64,000 nt of DNA from Serilophus lunatus (GCA_013399895.1 VXBA01004867.1:709653-773652); one strand, 5' to 3'; counted from the first letter of the stretch, positions 1 through 14,143 are shown. Numbers and translations are program-made. The notes: generated from the sequence alone by a model not told the origin.

Positions 1-3000
1 TGAAGAGAACTCCCCACTGACTTCTTTCATGTAAATCCCGAGGAGGCAGGGAAGAACGTTTGGCTGTCAAAGTTAAAGCTGACAAGAGATAGTGGGAAGG
101 AAGGGGGTGGATGTGGCAAAGCCAGGTTGGGAACCTGGGGCACTTTGTCTTTGCTCATGGGGAGGTTTCGTGGGGCAGAGGGGCAATGGCTGTCTGCACA
201 ACCCTCTGCCAAGGATTGCTTCTCCCCACTCAGAGCTGTGGGTGGCTGAGCTGCTGAACGGTGGCTCTTGGAGTGAAATCCCTGTCGATGCCACATTACC
301 AGAGTGTGCAGCAAGGCAGCAGCTGCTTGTGAACGGCTGAGCTACCCCAGCAGCAGAGGCAGAGATTCCCCAAGAGAGGAGCTGGGCAGATGGGGCTAAG
401 CCACCCTTGCAGAGAGCCCTCAGGCTGTTGAAGGCATCAGAAGTGAAGCCACATCCCAAAGAGTGGTGGCCATGCTTTGTTGGAAGGCAGTCAATGTGAG
501 AGCCACAGTGGAAAGCCTTGGGTTACAGTCCTGGTGTCCCTCTGCAAGGCTTGGGTTAATATCTTAGTTTCTTCTTAATAGATGGGGAAAGCAAGACCGG
601 TAATAATTGTCTGGCTCTAAGGAACACTTAAGTCTTGATTATACTTAGCTTTGGCTGCTTTGGAATAAGTAGGAAGGAAATGAATTGAAAATGGCACACT
701 GCTTAAAATGCTTGACTATATTCCTCTGGAGCACAAGATAAGCCTATAGGTAAAGGAAATTTGCTACCTCCCCCCTTCTTCCCTGATAATAATAGACTCC
801 AGCGGTTGCACAGCACTTCTCAACTGAAAGGACTTAAAAATGCTTCACAAATCATCTGTCTAGGAGGCAATAGCACAGATGCACCCACTTCTAGGGTGGA
901 TTGCAGTGCCTGAAGCATGCTGCCAAGGATTGTGGCTCTCCTTGGCCTGCCCTGTGTGCAGCGAGAGTCAGACATCAGCATAAATCTGGTAAGGTTTCAC
1001 AGGACACGCTTGTGTAATGAGCTAGGTTGGGTTTTGGTCCCTGATAAAGATGTATATCATAGAAATTTAAAGTGTTGGGAAATGGGTATTGCTCACTAAG
1101 GGCCCCAGTGCTTTTTCTGGCTGTTATTTTCCGTGCCTGAGTGATGGCTCAGTGCCGCAGGAGCTGGTGGCGCATTTATAACGTCTTCACAAATACTCAT
1201 GTGCTTGGAGAGTGCTCGTAGCTCTTTATCCCTTGATGTTCAGGAACGGTCACCTGAGCCCATTCCTGTGTGTCCAAGTGATGGGAGAGGGACTGTTCCT
1301 CACGTAGCTGCTTGTGTCTGCACAGCAGTGAGGTCAGGTACATGGGCAAGGGCAGCACTTGTCCCACAGGCAACGTTTGTCATTGCCTTATGGGAAAAAA
1401 CCAAACCATGAAGCCACTGAGGAATCACACCATCACATGCGACTTGTGGGCCAAATCATGGACTGCAACAAAAGGTCTAATGAAATGTATGAGTTACTCC
1501 CATCCTGAACATATCCCAAGAGCTTTTGGAAGTGTTAAAGTTTCCTTCCAAAACGGAAAAGGGCTGATTTATTCACTATGAATAATTCAACCACCTCCTT
1601 TTATTATCCAGAACATACAGTAATCCCCTCCAGATATTTTCTCTGTGACATCCATGTTGGTATTTTATTTGCAGGCTATGCAGAAAACACGAGGAGTCAG
1701 TTATCAGGGAAGATGAACGAAAAGCTGTGGGTTTGCCACTAAAACTTCAAGCTAAATAAAATATGAAAATCTGGACAGTGGCCTCCTGGGGGCAGAGAAA
1801 ATGCTTTTCCTCAGAGACATTTCTGGAGAGCAAAGCCCTAAAGTTAATTAATATCTGTGCTCGCAGCCTGATGCTAAAAGGGGAGTGTGGCTGTACTGAA
1901 AGGTTTCTTAAACTGCAGTATCAGTCCTGGCACACAGGTGCCTCCCCCAGCCCATTTCGGGCAGCCTCTGGCCCTCGGGCAGCGCAGGATAAATCAACAT
2001 TGATAATGAAGTAAGCGGCTCTTGTAAATTCCTTCACGGATCCGATTTCCGGCCTTCTGCTGGCAGGAATGACTCAAAACCTCATTCATTTTGTGCCAAC
2101 CTTTGGAGAAAACTCACTTTTCTTCAGCTGGGCTGAATGCAGAGAGCGTTTGCACTGAACCCTTGCAGGCATCCTGGGAAGGATGCTTACTCCAGGTTCT
2201 TCCCAAAGAGCCAGTGTGCTCACTGTACCTGACCTGAGAGTGTTGTAACTTGTAATTCCTCACCCTTACCCACAAAAAAACTTTATGACACAGTTTGTGA
2301 CTATAGGAGCTGCACCTGGTCTCCCCTTCCAGAGGTATCTGCCAGTAACTGGGCTTCTGGTTTGTTAATAGACCGTGATGACGGTGTCCCAGTAACCAGG
2401 GGACTCTCCTTACTGGGGCCTGGACCAGGCTGGAGGGATAGTCCAGGACACCCTGGCAGCTACCAGCTTGCTCTTGGTTTGGCATTAAAAGAGACTTTGC
2501 TGTGATCCATGGGCTGCAGTTGCTGGATGGTGGAATGTGGCCTTGCCCATGGCACTTAGGGGGATGTACCTGGAAAATGTGGGCTCAGAACTATTGCTGG
2601 AGCTGCATCTTACAAAACAAAGCACAGCTGCAGCTGGTTCCACCACAACCACCCAATGGAGCTGCTCCGCAGGTCCCAAACCACCCTATTTGTCCATACA
2701 GAGATGTGTGCTCATGGACAGGCCAGAAACCCTGTGTATGATTCAGGTACTGATCTCTGCTCTGAACCTCATTAAATTGATTCTTACAAGTGAAAGGGAA
2801 AGCGTTGTTGTGTCAAATTTGAAAGATATAGACTCTGAGCTGTACCAATAGCTGTCACTAATAGCTGAATTATTTTTAAGGCAGAGTTGATTTATATGAC
2901 TTGAAGGCTTTAGATGTCTCTGCAGGAGAGGACAGAATATTTCAGGTGTGTGAGAACCAAGCCAAAGAGCTGGTAAGAGGCCACAGTTTCTGGTTTAGGG

Positions 3001-6000
3001 TGAACAACCAGCATCATAGGGGAGGGGGTGTCATTCTTCCCTCCCATTTGAGAAAAATAGCCAAAATTCTTCAGCATTTCTGAGAAAAGATGGGTTTAGG
3101 GACAATCAAAACATTTACATTTGCTATGGTTAGATTGTTTTGATTTGCCTTTCATATGGTGATAAATTCTGTCCTACAAGTAAAGCATGAAAATGAGTAT
3201 TTGAAAATAAATGTCAAAATGAAGTGCATCAAATAGATAAGGGCAAAACAAAATATTTTGTTAGCTTAGTGAAGAAAAAGAAGTTTCTGGTTGAAATTAT
3301 AAGGTTGAGGAAATTAATTTTAGGTTTTAACAATTCTAATTTATTTTCCACAAAACTTCATTTTTGTCCAGTAAAAACCAGTTCTCTTTATTTCCTGTGT
3401 CCCCAGACAAAGCTGTCCTACCATTTCCCCTAGAAGGCTGATGTGAACTCAGCCTGATATAAATATGTTACAAAATGGATACCATTTCTCAGAATTCAGT
3501 GGTTGTGGGTGACCACAGTCAATGTGCTTCAAGGACCTCTTCATGCCTCAATGCTAAAAGCTGAATATTCAGACTATTGCATCCCCTCTCTGTGCACAGG
3601 AAGGATTTAATTGCCCATGATACGAATTGCAAGTGAGGAGCAGTGGAGCAGTGATACTGCCAGCCAAGCCTTCCTTCTGCGGCTTTACTTCTCCTCCCTG
3701 CAACCCCTCACATCACTCCCATGCCTCCAGGCACTCCCTTGGTGCCCCTGTGTCCCCAGCTTGGTGTCTTTTGTGGGATATATGACCTTGCAGTCAGCAA
3801 GTGGTCAGGTGGATGCTGCAGCCGTTTCACATCAGCACTGTTGACACTGCCCCACCAACTCTCTGCTCCTAAAAGGCCCAGAGGAATCATGCTGACTGCA
3901 TGGGGCACAGGAGGTGGGGGAATTCGTGGGTTTTTTCTCTGACCTGCAGCTGGCCCGGAATGGCTCCAACCACCCAATCAGCTCTGCTCAAAGGGAGAGT
4001 TGCAGGTGGTGATAATGGCTCCTCCCGGGCAGATGCACGTGGGGTGTGTGAACCAAAACACTTAGGAGTGTGGGTGGGGGAACACCTTGTCTCCATGTGG
4101 CTGGGGAACAAGGGAGATCAGAGCAGGGACTTTGCAAACCTTGGAAGCCTTGTTTCCGACAGTTCCTCTTGGTCTGCTTCTCTCCCTCCCTCCAGCCTTG
4201 CCAGTGTACCTGTTACACCTCTCATACCAGACCTGTGGCCCTTAGTCTGTCGTTCTCCTCCACAGACACACAAAGTCACCTCAGCAGTGTAATGATGACA
4301 AGGAGAGGGAGCAAAGCAGAGGGGTAGAGAAGTGGGGAAAGCTCGTAAGAGTTAGGCTGGTTGTTTCTACAACCACAGGGATTAAGGAAGGTGAAATTAA
4401 GATGATAACTGGCTGATCTTCTCTTCATTTGGTTCTTGAAAAGCTGAATGCAAAAAGACCTGTAACATTCAAGACAACCATGTCCTCCTTCATGATCTGG
4501 CAGTGTTAGACTGACAGACCTGTCCAGAGCTTGAAGCCTTAGTTTGTCACCTGGATCTGCACCTTGTGAGAAGGTGCAATGGACCCCAGTTCCCCCTGTC
4601 ACCAAAAAAGCCACAGTGGCCACATGGCTTGGAGCAATGTGCCAGAGGGAATGGCAAAGTAAATCTCACCAGGAGGCTTATGAAGGAAAGGGTCTCTTCA
4701 GAGAAGGGAGAGCATGGAAGGAGCTCTGGGAATGAGGATGTCAGGACCCCAGTTTGCATTTCAAGGGTGGAGTGACCTTTTGTGTGGAGCCAAACTCATG
4801 GGAGTTTGGATATGAGCTCTGAGTGAAGCTTACTGTGGAACAGGCTGAAAGCTTCAGTCCAGTTCTGCAGCAGTGAAGCTGGTGGCTGCTTATACACTGC
4901 TCCTCTCTCACTGGGTCAGCAAGAGGGGAGGTAGTATCTTGGTGTTGCTGCTATCACAAAGAGCCAATGGCAAGTCCAAGAGCTGGGATCTGGTAAGGAG
5001 CAGCAGCAGATGTGCTGTCTAGCTCCTGGGAACTTTAGACTAAGCTTAAGGGCCAAAATTGTTTCGTTTCTTTCTATGTATGACTCTGGGAGATAAGAGT
5101 TCTGCCAGTGCATTCCTTATACCACTGTATAGAAAACTTAGCCTTTTCCTCTTTCACTACTCCTCAAACATGTCCTAAAAGTCACCTAGAGGAGCTGGGG
5201 AAGGTAGAGTGGTTGTGTATCAAAGGAGGCATCTGCAGCAGGCAGAGTCTGCAAAACAGTTGGGAGTTGGAAAAAAAACCTGGGAATACTGGCCCCTCAT
5301 TTCTGAGGAGAGTCTTTTGCACCCACCGTGTGCCGTGGGAAGTGAGCAGCCCACAGCAGCAGAGCTCTGCGGGTCATGCTTGCCTGGCAGCTGGCGACCT
5401 GGCTTCCAAATGACCTCCACACTTGGTCTGAAGTGTGGATATCTGTCTGAAAAGGAGAATCAGCTGGCCCAGTAACCCTTCTATAACTGCATTCCAGCTT
5501 GTTTTGCCCTTTGAATACTCAACAAGAGAGGCAGAAATAAATTGTTCTTTCTCTGTAATCTGTTTAGTTTCTCCCAGCTGCTTTCCTCAGCCCAGTGCTC
5601 CCTTGAAATCTCATTAGGGTTGGGTTTTGATTTTTGTGGTGGCTTGAAAAACTGCAAAAAAACAAAATGAAGGGAGAAGGAGCTACATCAAGGAAGTAGC
5701 ACGGTAAGAAGAAAGAGCTGGCAAGTACAGCAAGAGGGCATGAGAGACAACATGAAACAGGTTTCATTGAAAGAGCTGGTAGAGCAGAGTACAATGTTCC
5801 CATCTCCTTCTTTTTCTGGGGCCAAGGGAGAACATAGTCAGGAATGAGGATCTCTGCAGAGGGCACAAACCCCTCCCCTTTTGTGAAAGAACTTTCTCAG
5901 ATGTTTTGAATGTGCTTTTTTCCCTTTGAGGATAAGGATTAGAAAGGGCTTTATACAGGCAAACAATATTTTTCCCTCTGGCCAGCACAGTCATTTCTAT

Positions 6001-9000
6001 ACAATGGATGGTACCCCGGGGACTTGGGTGCACTGTGTTTTCTCAGACCCATTTTGGTGGGAGGAGGACCTCTCTCTTAGGTACCACTTCCATCCTAAGG
6101 AAGAGGCAGTGAGGCTGCAGTGAGGCTCCAGAATTAAGTAGGATCCTGCAGGCACCCTCATGGGGATAAAGCAGCCTGGGACAGTAAGTTTGTAAGGAGA
6201 GAGAGACAGAGCAAGAATCATGTCCAATGTGCAGGAACAGATCATGTTCCCAGGCAAAAGTAGACTCTGCAGGGACAAGCTGACCACCCCACACACCCTA
6301 GGAGTGTTTAGGACTCGACACCTTGGAGATTCATGGGATCTCCTGCCTTCCTTTGCCTGGTACAGGGGAACTGCAGCAGCTGCTTTCCCAGTCTGATACT
6401 GCCCATCCCAGCGTTTCATTTTAATCACAGTGGGTGGCATGGGAATAGGAAATGCAATTAAAGAAATTCCAGCTTCTTCTCTGAATCTTGTCAAGCTGTC
6501 CTGGAGGAGCGATCTTGGGGAGTTAATTGTATGCAGTGAGAAGGTTTGTCTTCCAGCCCTTTCAAAGGAAATTTCTTTTTGTCTCGTCAAACACCCCATG
6601 AGCCTAAAGGACAAACAAACAAGAGCACCTGTCCAAAGTGCTAAGTATTCTCTTCCAGCTATGCTATGTGCCTGTGTCCTCACCTCTTCCCCCACCTGCT
6701 TTCTTCTGGCACAAAGTTCTTTCAGTCTCAACGTCACAGGGAACATTTAAACATTTAGCAGTCAGGTGTGACATGCAAACAAGACTTTGGACAAGTGTAG
6801 CTTTGCTCTGCAAGCAGTCCAGGAATTTCCTAGAGATTGTGGTAACTCGGCTCTGGGGTACATCTTTGTTTGCATCAGAAGGTGCTTACATGTGGCTTTG
6901 CACCCAGGCCATGTCCTGTCCTGAGAGTGAATTAAATAAAACAAGCTAAAAAGAGGTGGCTTCTTCCCCATGGTGCTTGGCATAATACTTCAGTGTTCAG
7001 TATCTTCCCCTTTAATTAATTCTGCCCCATGTGCATATAACATCCTGTGTCCACATCTCTGCCTTTTCAGTAATAACCTCATCAGGGACAGTGCAGACAG
7101 ACTGTGCCTCTGTAAACCACAGTCTGGCTGATGTCATGTCTCGACTCAAGGACTTTCCTTGATCCTCTAGGTAGTGGCTGTTAACAGATGTTAAAACACA
7201 CATGTGTAGGTCATGTGCCCCTCAGGCTCACTGTAAAAGACTCCGTGTGCCAGCCTGTGTTGCCATGCCAGGGGCACTATGGCAATTAACAGCCACCTTG
7301 AGGCTGCATGGGAGGAGATCACTGAAGGACAGGAAGCGCTGGTACAAGGGAACAGCTCATAAGAAAGGGTTTTGGGGTAAAAAAATAGTCTGTCATGAGT
7401 AAAAAATCCTACCTTCTAGATGTCCCTACTTGCACCCTCATGGGGTGAGCAGAGGTGTGTGGGAATGGTCAGGTAGAGGTCTCAGAAACCAGCATGGTTT
7501 TGAAAGCTCTGTCCTGTTCCCTTCTGCAGAGTCCGAGGATGAGCAAGCCATGATTAGGGAGTTTGCCATCGACAGAGCAGCTTGAGTAGCATGTCTTGTT
7601 TGACAGCTCCTGGCATGAGCACAGGCCATGGAGGTGGTTTTTAATAGCAAGTTTGTATTATAAAAAGAATGCTGTTTCAACTGAGATTCCCTGGGCAGAG
7701 GCGAAAGACATTCAGACAAGGACAGCACTGCTGGTGTTGCAGCAGAAGTGAAACAGATGGGAAGTTCAGTGTGTCACCTTGAAAACACAGATCATCAGAG
7801 CTCTGTTCTTGTTGTCCTTGTGAGCTCCCCTAGTCGCTCCAGCATCATGTCCAGAAAGTTCTCTGGGGTCTGACTTGGAGAGGAGGACTTTGGAAACAAA
7901 ATGAAACTTACATTCTCATTCTTTTGCTCTTTGCGTTGGAGGGACAAAACTCACCCAGAGCACGGACACAGGAGCAGCCACAAATGAGGTGTCTCATAAC
8001 TAATGGGAGAACTGGGAGAAGGCTGATGCTGCCCAAGCAGTCACTGAAGTGGCTGGTGTCAGGCACAAGTTGATACCTGCCCTCTCTGCTTGCTGCCTTT
8101 AGAGTGCTTGCCTATGTCATGCTTAGAAGCACAGTTCTGCCCATGAGCTGTGGGGACAAAAAGTTGTGCATTCAGGTTTCAAGATCACTCTAAAATACAA
8201 TTATTTTGTTTATTTATTTAGTCACAAGAGTGTCTCCAGACTTTTTACCATTATGGAGCATGTTCCCTGGGTCATGAAGCCAGCTGCTGAGGGCAACTCA
8301 GGATTTGTCAGAGAGGTTTGCAGGCTGGGAGGGTGAATGGGGAATTGTGGAGTGGAAAATGCTCACCCATGCAGGGTTATGGGGGTGTGGACATGCTGAA
8401 CAGTTGTGTCTAAAAGGGGGATGTATGTGCTGACCCTGTTTTGCAGAAGAGAAAGATGAAGCAGATGCTTCCTGGCTTGCCTTGAGCTGCACAGAGTGAC
8501 CTACCAACCCTTGAAAGAAAAACGTCCCATTCCTGTGCCTCCTCAAATAACTTCTGAGACATTCCTGGATTGCAGCATCCCAAAGAGTTTCCCTGTAATA
8601 TTTCCTTGCTTGACTCTGTGATTCACAGCATGGACCCATGTTATTCACATCAGACCACCTGAAAGGCTGTCCATGCTTCCCAGGAAAGCAGCCTGCTTTA
8701 TTAGACTGCAGTGAGAGATTTGCTCAGAGATGCTGAGGGAAGGGAGCTCTATGAGTAAAAGCAAATATCAGAACAATAAAAGCTAGAGTGTGACTTTCTA
8801 GGATATTAATCTCTTAGCCACACTGTTGTTTAGAATGTTTCTAAACTATCTCTCCAGCAGAGGAAAATGGAAGAATGTGTCTCTGACTCCTCTGTTCGGA
8901 GGTTTTCTTCTTGCTGATGAATACGAGTGAAGTTGCAAAACCCACATTTTATCCTTAATTTTATCCTAATTCTGGAAGCCATCTACAGCCATCTACATAC

Positions 9001-12000
9001 TCATCTCATGGATTTGCTGCTGTCTTTGGTGTTTGGTAGAAAGCTGAGCTCTTAAAGAACGCAGAGAAAGGAGCTCATAGATGGAACAGAGGAACTATGG
9101 GGTACCAGCTCCTCTGTATCCCACTAATTGCACCCTTGAGAGGGGTCAGCTGAACTGAACACACAAATTTGCTTCCAGCCATTTGAAAAAGGTGTTGGCA
9201 GGGCCCACCTGTGTTTATTTGGTGTGTAAGGTAACCTGAAAATACCTCCTGCTAATTTCAAGTTGTGTCATGCTAACCCTGTGAGTTTAGGCTGTTCTTC
9301 TGAAACTGAGTAGCCTTAACTCGTATCTGCTCTGAAACCAAAACTTAGTCTAGAATAGAGTTCCTGTAGTCAAATCTGCCTGGAAATACAGGCTGATTCC
9401 CCTGTGTGAGGCCAGAGCAGCAGATTCTGGGATGACAGGGTAGCATACAAAGAAAGCAGTGGACATCTTCCTGGTCTCTTGTGCTGGGGACAGGCTGATT
9501 TCTGAACCTGTTTATTTTCTTTTGAATTGAAAATTTTGGGGTTTTCTTTGAAATGACTTTTCACACTGAAATCTCATAGCTTTTCATGTAAACAATATTT
9601 TTTTAAAATGAAAGGGTTTGAGAGTGCAATAACATCTTTTTGTTGTTTTTTTATTTTTCTCTTCCAATATGAAACATTCCTGTCAACTGCCCATGCTCTT
9701 ATTTCACAAGAATGTTCTTTTACAGAACACGATTTTTTTCCATTAAGTGTTTTCAGATTATACCTTTCTCTGGGACTGGGTTCCCACCAGCACCTATGCT
9801 TCCCACGTGAAGAAAACAAAGACACATCAGTGATATGCAGCAGTGCCAGGTGATGACAGTGGCCAAGGGCCAGCAGGGACATGCTGAATGTCTGGGCTGG
9901 ACATAAGTACCCCCTGCTAGGAGCAGCAATGCTGCAGGGCATTCCTTAGCACTGGACAAAATCATGTTATAGTATTTAGGGTAGGCAGCCTTCAGAGTTT
10001 GCTTACGAGGAATTTATTACTTTATCACCGAAGTTTGATGTAATATTGCATGTGTGCCAACATATGTGTGCTACCCCACATGTGATCCAATGTGGTGGCC
10101 TAATTGTTAGAGCAATTCCTCTTATTTCGTTAGCTCCTTCTGTTGAAAACACTAAAAATGCCTGTGCTTTTATGGAGAAGTTAGCAACCTCCATGTGCTG
10201 CACAGCAGATGGTACAGTAATGGTGGAGGCGTATTTTACAATTATCTTTTGCCACACAGGGAAATTGAGGCATTGAGAAGTCTCTTTCTGATGGCTAAGA
10301 ATGAGTCAGGGGCAGAGAGAAATTACAGGGGTGCAGGAGATCAAGGAACAGTGCCCTAAGTTTTAGAGGCTGAGCTCATCTTCAGCTTTAGCCAAACGCC
10401 AACTGTTCAACCTTGATCAGCCTGGACTCTTCCAAGGTCAGTAGGAGTGTGAGGTATTTCCAGAATACAATTCTGGATTGCTTCATATCGAGGTCTCCCT
10501 CCAGAAGTGTCTATGCCTCTCCAGTGACTGTAGGAAACCCATGGTCAAACACCTCCTATTTTAATCACCTTGATCAGGTGCCTACAGCAAACTGGGATCT
10601 CATTAATGCCCAGACAAGGGTCTGAGCATTGTCCCACAGCTGATCAGTGCAAACCTGCAGTTGTGCAACGTTTCTCAGCATCAAGGTGAGGATTCCAGGA
10701 GGGAACAGTTGCTGAAGTCTTCAGGAACTATTGTGGTTTAACCCCAGCCAGCAACTCAGCCACACACAGCTGCTCATTCACTGCCCTGCAGCAGGATGGG
10801 GGAGAAAACTGGAAGGGTAAAAGTCCTCCCAAAGTCCACAGGATTTTTTTATAAATCTTGCCTCAGATAATTCTAAAAGAAAATACATTTGTAAATGCCA
10901 AATTTTCCCAATGGACTCCTTACATAGAGCCAGCTCAGCTACTAAGTTCTTCCTCGTGAATAGCTGTGCTAATAATAGCCACTGAAATTAGATCAAACCA
11001 CAGGACAGTGACAATAACAGCTTAGATTTTTCGGAAGAGCTGAATGACTTGTGCACTACACCTTTTGCAAAGGCTGGCTATGAATGGCACAAGGAGCTCT
11101 TTAATGCTGATCCCTCCTGAAAATCTGGGCTTGACAACAAATACTAAACCCCCAGGATAGCTGACCTTCAACTCTTCCGAAGTCTTAGCATTAGTTATCT
11201 CATACCTGAATGCTGAACTTTACAGCAGGATGTCTAACTGAGCAGCCAGCCCAGAAGCAAGATCTCATCTGTGACTCCAGTTAGGAGTTAGAAACGGATA
11301 GTGGTATCTAAGATGAATTTATCACTGCATTTTTGGTTGCTTTCTGCTACACCAGAGATATTGCTTAGGAGGAGAAATGTAAACTCATGCTAACTCAAAT
11401 GGGGTGTGCAGGGGTGGGGGAGAATATGTCAAATGTTGTGCTATTTCAGCCCCAATGTCTGGCAAGAAAAAGGCTTCAAGCATAATAAAGTCAGCCCTCC
11501 CCATATATGTTGTTTTCTTGGGCTGCCCATCTTGTCATCACTGTGCCAGTGCTTCTTTGCCCCTCTGTGGGCTCCATTTCACTGTTTCACAGTATTATCC
11601 ATGTCTTTATCACCACATACCCTGTGTCCAAGCAGTACCCATTGCAACACAGAGCACTTAGATGCTGGAAAGGGTCCTCACAACCTGCTGGGTCTGGGCC
11701 GTGCCTTTGAGGGCTTCTACTCTTAAGCTCTGTGTCTCCTCATGCCTGTTTTGAATGAACTGTAGAGGCAATGCTCCCACTTTAAATGTGCTGCATCTGT
11801 CCCCATTTCCCCTTTTAGAGATCCATTAGGATCTCATCCCGTGTCACCTTTGCTCATCCCTGTGTCTAACCGGGGTGAAGCATCAGCCCTGGAGAGTGAC
11901 TCAACCGCCTGATGGCAAAGGCTCTTTTCTCATGATCTCATTCCTATGGAAGGGACGTCTTTGGGACCAATCACTCAGCACCGGTTGGCTGCCAGTGGAG

Positions 12001-13340
12001 TGAGGGCGAGGAAGATGAAGTGGGGAGCCATGCTCTGCCCTGCTCTGCCCACCCCCAGCAGGAGAGGCTGTCCGAGGGAGCACTGCATCTATTTTAACAG
12101 CAGGGTTTGAGAAGCCAGCTCTGAACAAGCAGCGAGGGCAGCAGAGGGAGGATGTGCTGCAGTCATAAAAATTCCACTGAAATAAATCAGTAGAGGGAGG
12201 AAGAGAATGAGAGGGAGATATGGCAAAGTCAGATATTGTTTGTCTCTGCCCACAAGAGAGAGTGAGAAAATACCTCCATGGCCATGAGGGTTCAACAGGA
12301 GTGAAAGGGACCAAAGGTCATGTCAGGAGTTATCAGGAGCAGGTGACCAACTATAGCGTGGACTGGTGGAACTGGAGTTGTGGGTGTTGCTCAGACAGCT
12401 ACAAGGGCCAGGCATGTTTCTGCATGGCACTAATTAGCACCTTCTCAAGCAGGCTGAATAGAGTTAAGGGAGCAAATTGGCTTGCAGCAGCGAGCAGCAG
12501 AACAGTGGGCTGATGGTGTAGACCATTATGCCCATAATGGTGTGGAGGAGCTGACAGACATGCCGGTTATCAGCTAGAACACACTCTCTCTCACCAAAAG
12601 TGAAGGTCCTTAGTATGGTGGAAATGCTCTTTTGTGTCTGCAAAAGACAGAAAAGATTTTAAACTCACTGCACTAAGAGCTGGGACAAGCAATCCCTGCC
12701 ACAGATTCCTTTTCTAATCCTCAGGAAGGAGTATCTGTCTAGGGACCCACTGAGCCCTGAGTTTTCATATAAACCATTGACAGTGTAAATCTTGCAGCAA
12801 TTCTCACTAGATTTATGCACAACACCATGCTATATGTACAAATGAGGCGTGTGAGCATGGCTGGGCTGTATCCTAAATAATAGAAAGAGCTGTCTGCTTG
12901 CCTGCTCTGATAAGCTGGTGAGCAGATTGCTCTGCCTGTGTTTGAAAGGTGTTGCTGAATTGAGGATTGGATTCAACCACTGTCCACATTGCCCCTTCAT
13001 GCCCCTGCTGAAAAGGAGTGTTGAGTTGTCTGTTTAGAACAAGCCCAAGGTCTTGTTTGTATGGTCCAGGTTTTCCAGGCATGGTTCAGGTCGAACATGA
13101 TACAGCTCAGCCCACCAGTGAACACAAAGTCTTTGGCTCTTCCTAAGACTGGCGTGGACGTCCTGACCATGAGCTGAAGGTGAGCCTGGAAAGGTGTCAG
13201 TGGTCACCAACACCTGTTCCTGGACTTAAAAATAAATGTTCTGGCTGTGACTCCAAAACAGTGACCTGCAGACCAGGGAACAGTGCTCTGCTTTGCCTGA
13301 ATCCCTCTCAGAAAGACACGTTCTTCCTTTTGTTTCACAG
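1..13340 (+). other. Intronic sequence upstream of GABRG4 exon 4 (probably intron 3)
   Basis: This stretch lies immediately before the splice acceptor of the first recognisable exon. I looked for the expected 68-bp exon 3, which in gamma subunits encodes a segment around Val-Asn-Ser-x-Gly-Pro-Val and ends with an ATG codon before the donor. I did not find it, nor exons 1 or 2. The open frames here are short, overlap on both strands and show no domain. Apart from one LTR-like fragment near 10.7 kb I recognise no gene or repeat. The intron identity is inferred from family gene structure. Confidence 0.6.
10735..10825 (+). mobile_element. LTR-like fragment of an avian endogenous retrovirus
   Basis: The sequence starts with TTGTGGTTTAACCCCAGCC and continues through a CAGCAACTCAGCC segment to GGATGGGGGAGAAAACTGG. 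I recognise this from memory as the beginning of a widespread bird ERV long terminal repeat, found mainly outside galliforms. Only about 90 bases remain, and no partner LTR or internal region is visible nearby, so it is probably a truncated solo LTR. The assignment rests on recall of the repeat, not on a search. Confidence 0.55.
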
Positions 13341-13561
13341 GAATACACCATTGACATCTTCTTTGCTCAGACATGGTATGACCGACGTCTGCGATTCAAC
13401 AGCACCTTGAAGGCCCTTACATTGAACACCAACATGGTGAGCCGCATCTGGATCCCAGACACCTTCTTTAGGAACTCCAAGCGGGCCGATTCCCACTGGA
13501 TAACCACTCCCAACCAGCTCCTCCGCATCTGGAATGATGGAAAAGTGCTCTACACACTCAG
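13341..13561 (+). CDS. GABRG4: GABA-A receptor gamma-4 subunit, exon 4 (partial gene)
   Basis: This is a 221-bp exon, the expected size for exon 4 of GABA-A gamma genes, between a pyrimidine-rich TTTCACAG acceptor and a GTACGT donor. It encodes extracellular residues from EYTIDIFFAQTWYDRR to DGKVLYTLR, part of the ligand-gated chloride channel's N-terminal domain. The DIFFAQTW segment is loop D of the benzodiazepine site and keeps the Phe, Ala and Thr of gamma-2 positions 77, 79 and 81. The gamma-2 Met130 position is Leu (NQLLRIWN). A glycosylation sequon, NST, lies in RFNSTLKA. The exon begins in phase 0 and ends after two bases of an Arg codon completed by the next exon. Preceding exons are outside or unrecognised. 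Gamma identity is secure; gamma-4 rests mainly on the downstream loop. Confidence 0.95.
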
Positions 13562-14143
13562 GTACGTCCAGCAGGCACTGTAGCTGGCTGCTGAGATGAG
13601 GGAATGAGGAGATTGTCAAAGCAGAGGAGGTTTCCAGGTGCCCTGGGACAGAGTAGTGGAGAAGTCTCCCAGTGCTGATGGAAGCACACACACAGTATTG
13701 GTTGCGGAATGGGCTCCCTCTTCCTGGGATGAAAGCTTCCAAAAAATCAAACTATTTTGCCTTACACACCTCAAAAAGAAGTCAAAATTACAAATGGTTT
13801 CCTGAACCAAAATCCTTTAAAATGATATGCTGTTCAGACCAGCAATTCTGTTCTGTTAATAAACATTTGGCTTTTGTTTCTACAAATTCTCACTTCCATA
13901 AATTAATCTGAAAAGTTGACTAAACAAAAGGGCCTTTGAATGTGAAAATTAAATATTTTTCCTCACTTTGAAAACGTCCAAACATATATTTTGGGTTTCT
14001 GCTGGTTTGGAATGTTCCTGCAAACAGATTGATCTTCGACAAATTAGTTGTCAAGGAAGCGAGAATCCTTCTGTCACATTGTGGTCCTGGCATCAAACCG
14101 CCTTCACCAACACAGAACCTCCTTCTCTCTCTTCCTGTCCCAG
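13562..14143 (+). other. GABRG4 intron 4
   Basis: This is a GTACGT to CTGTCCCAG intron of 582 bp. It is phase 2 and AT-rich in its middle. I see no recognised repeat or gene inside. Confidence 0.85.

Noticed and set aside
917..1099. Possible GABRG4 exon 3 ending ISINL before a GTAAGG donor at 989
   Set aside because: The end looks slightly like the gamma exon 3 end (...SSINM), but the upstream residues do not contain the Val-Asn-Ser-x-Gly-Pro-Val segment and the last codon is CTG, not ATG. Chance match.
5997..6746. 249-codon minus-strand open frame, the longest in the window
   Set aside because: No family resemblance, lies in an intron on the opposite strand, and overlaps several other frames. 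Not supported as a gene.
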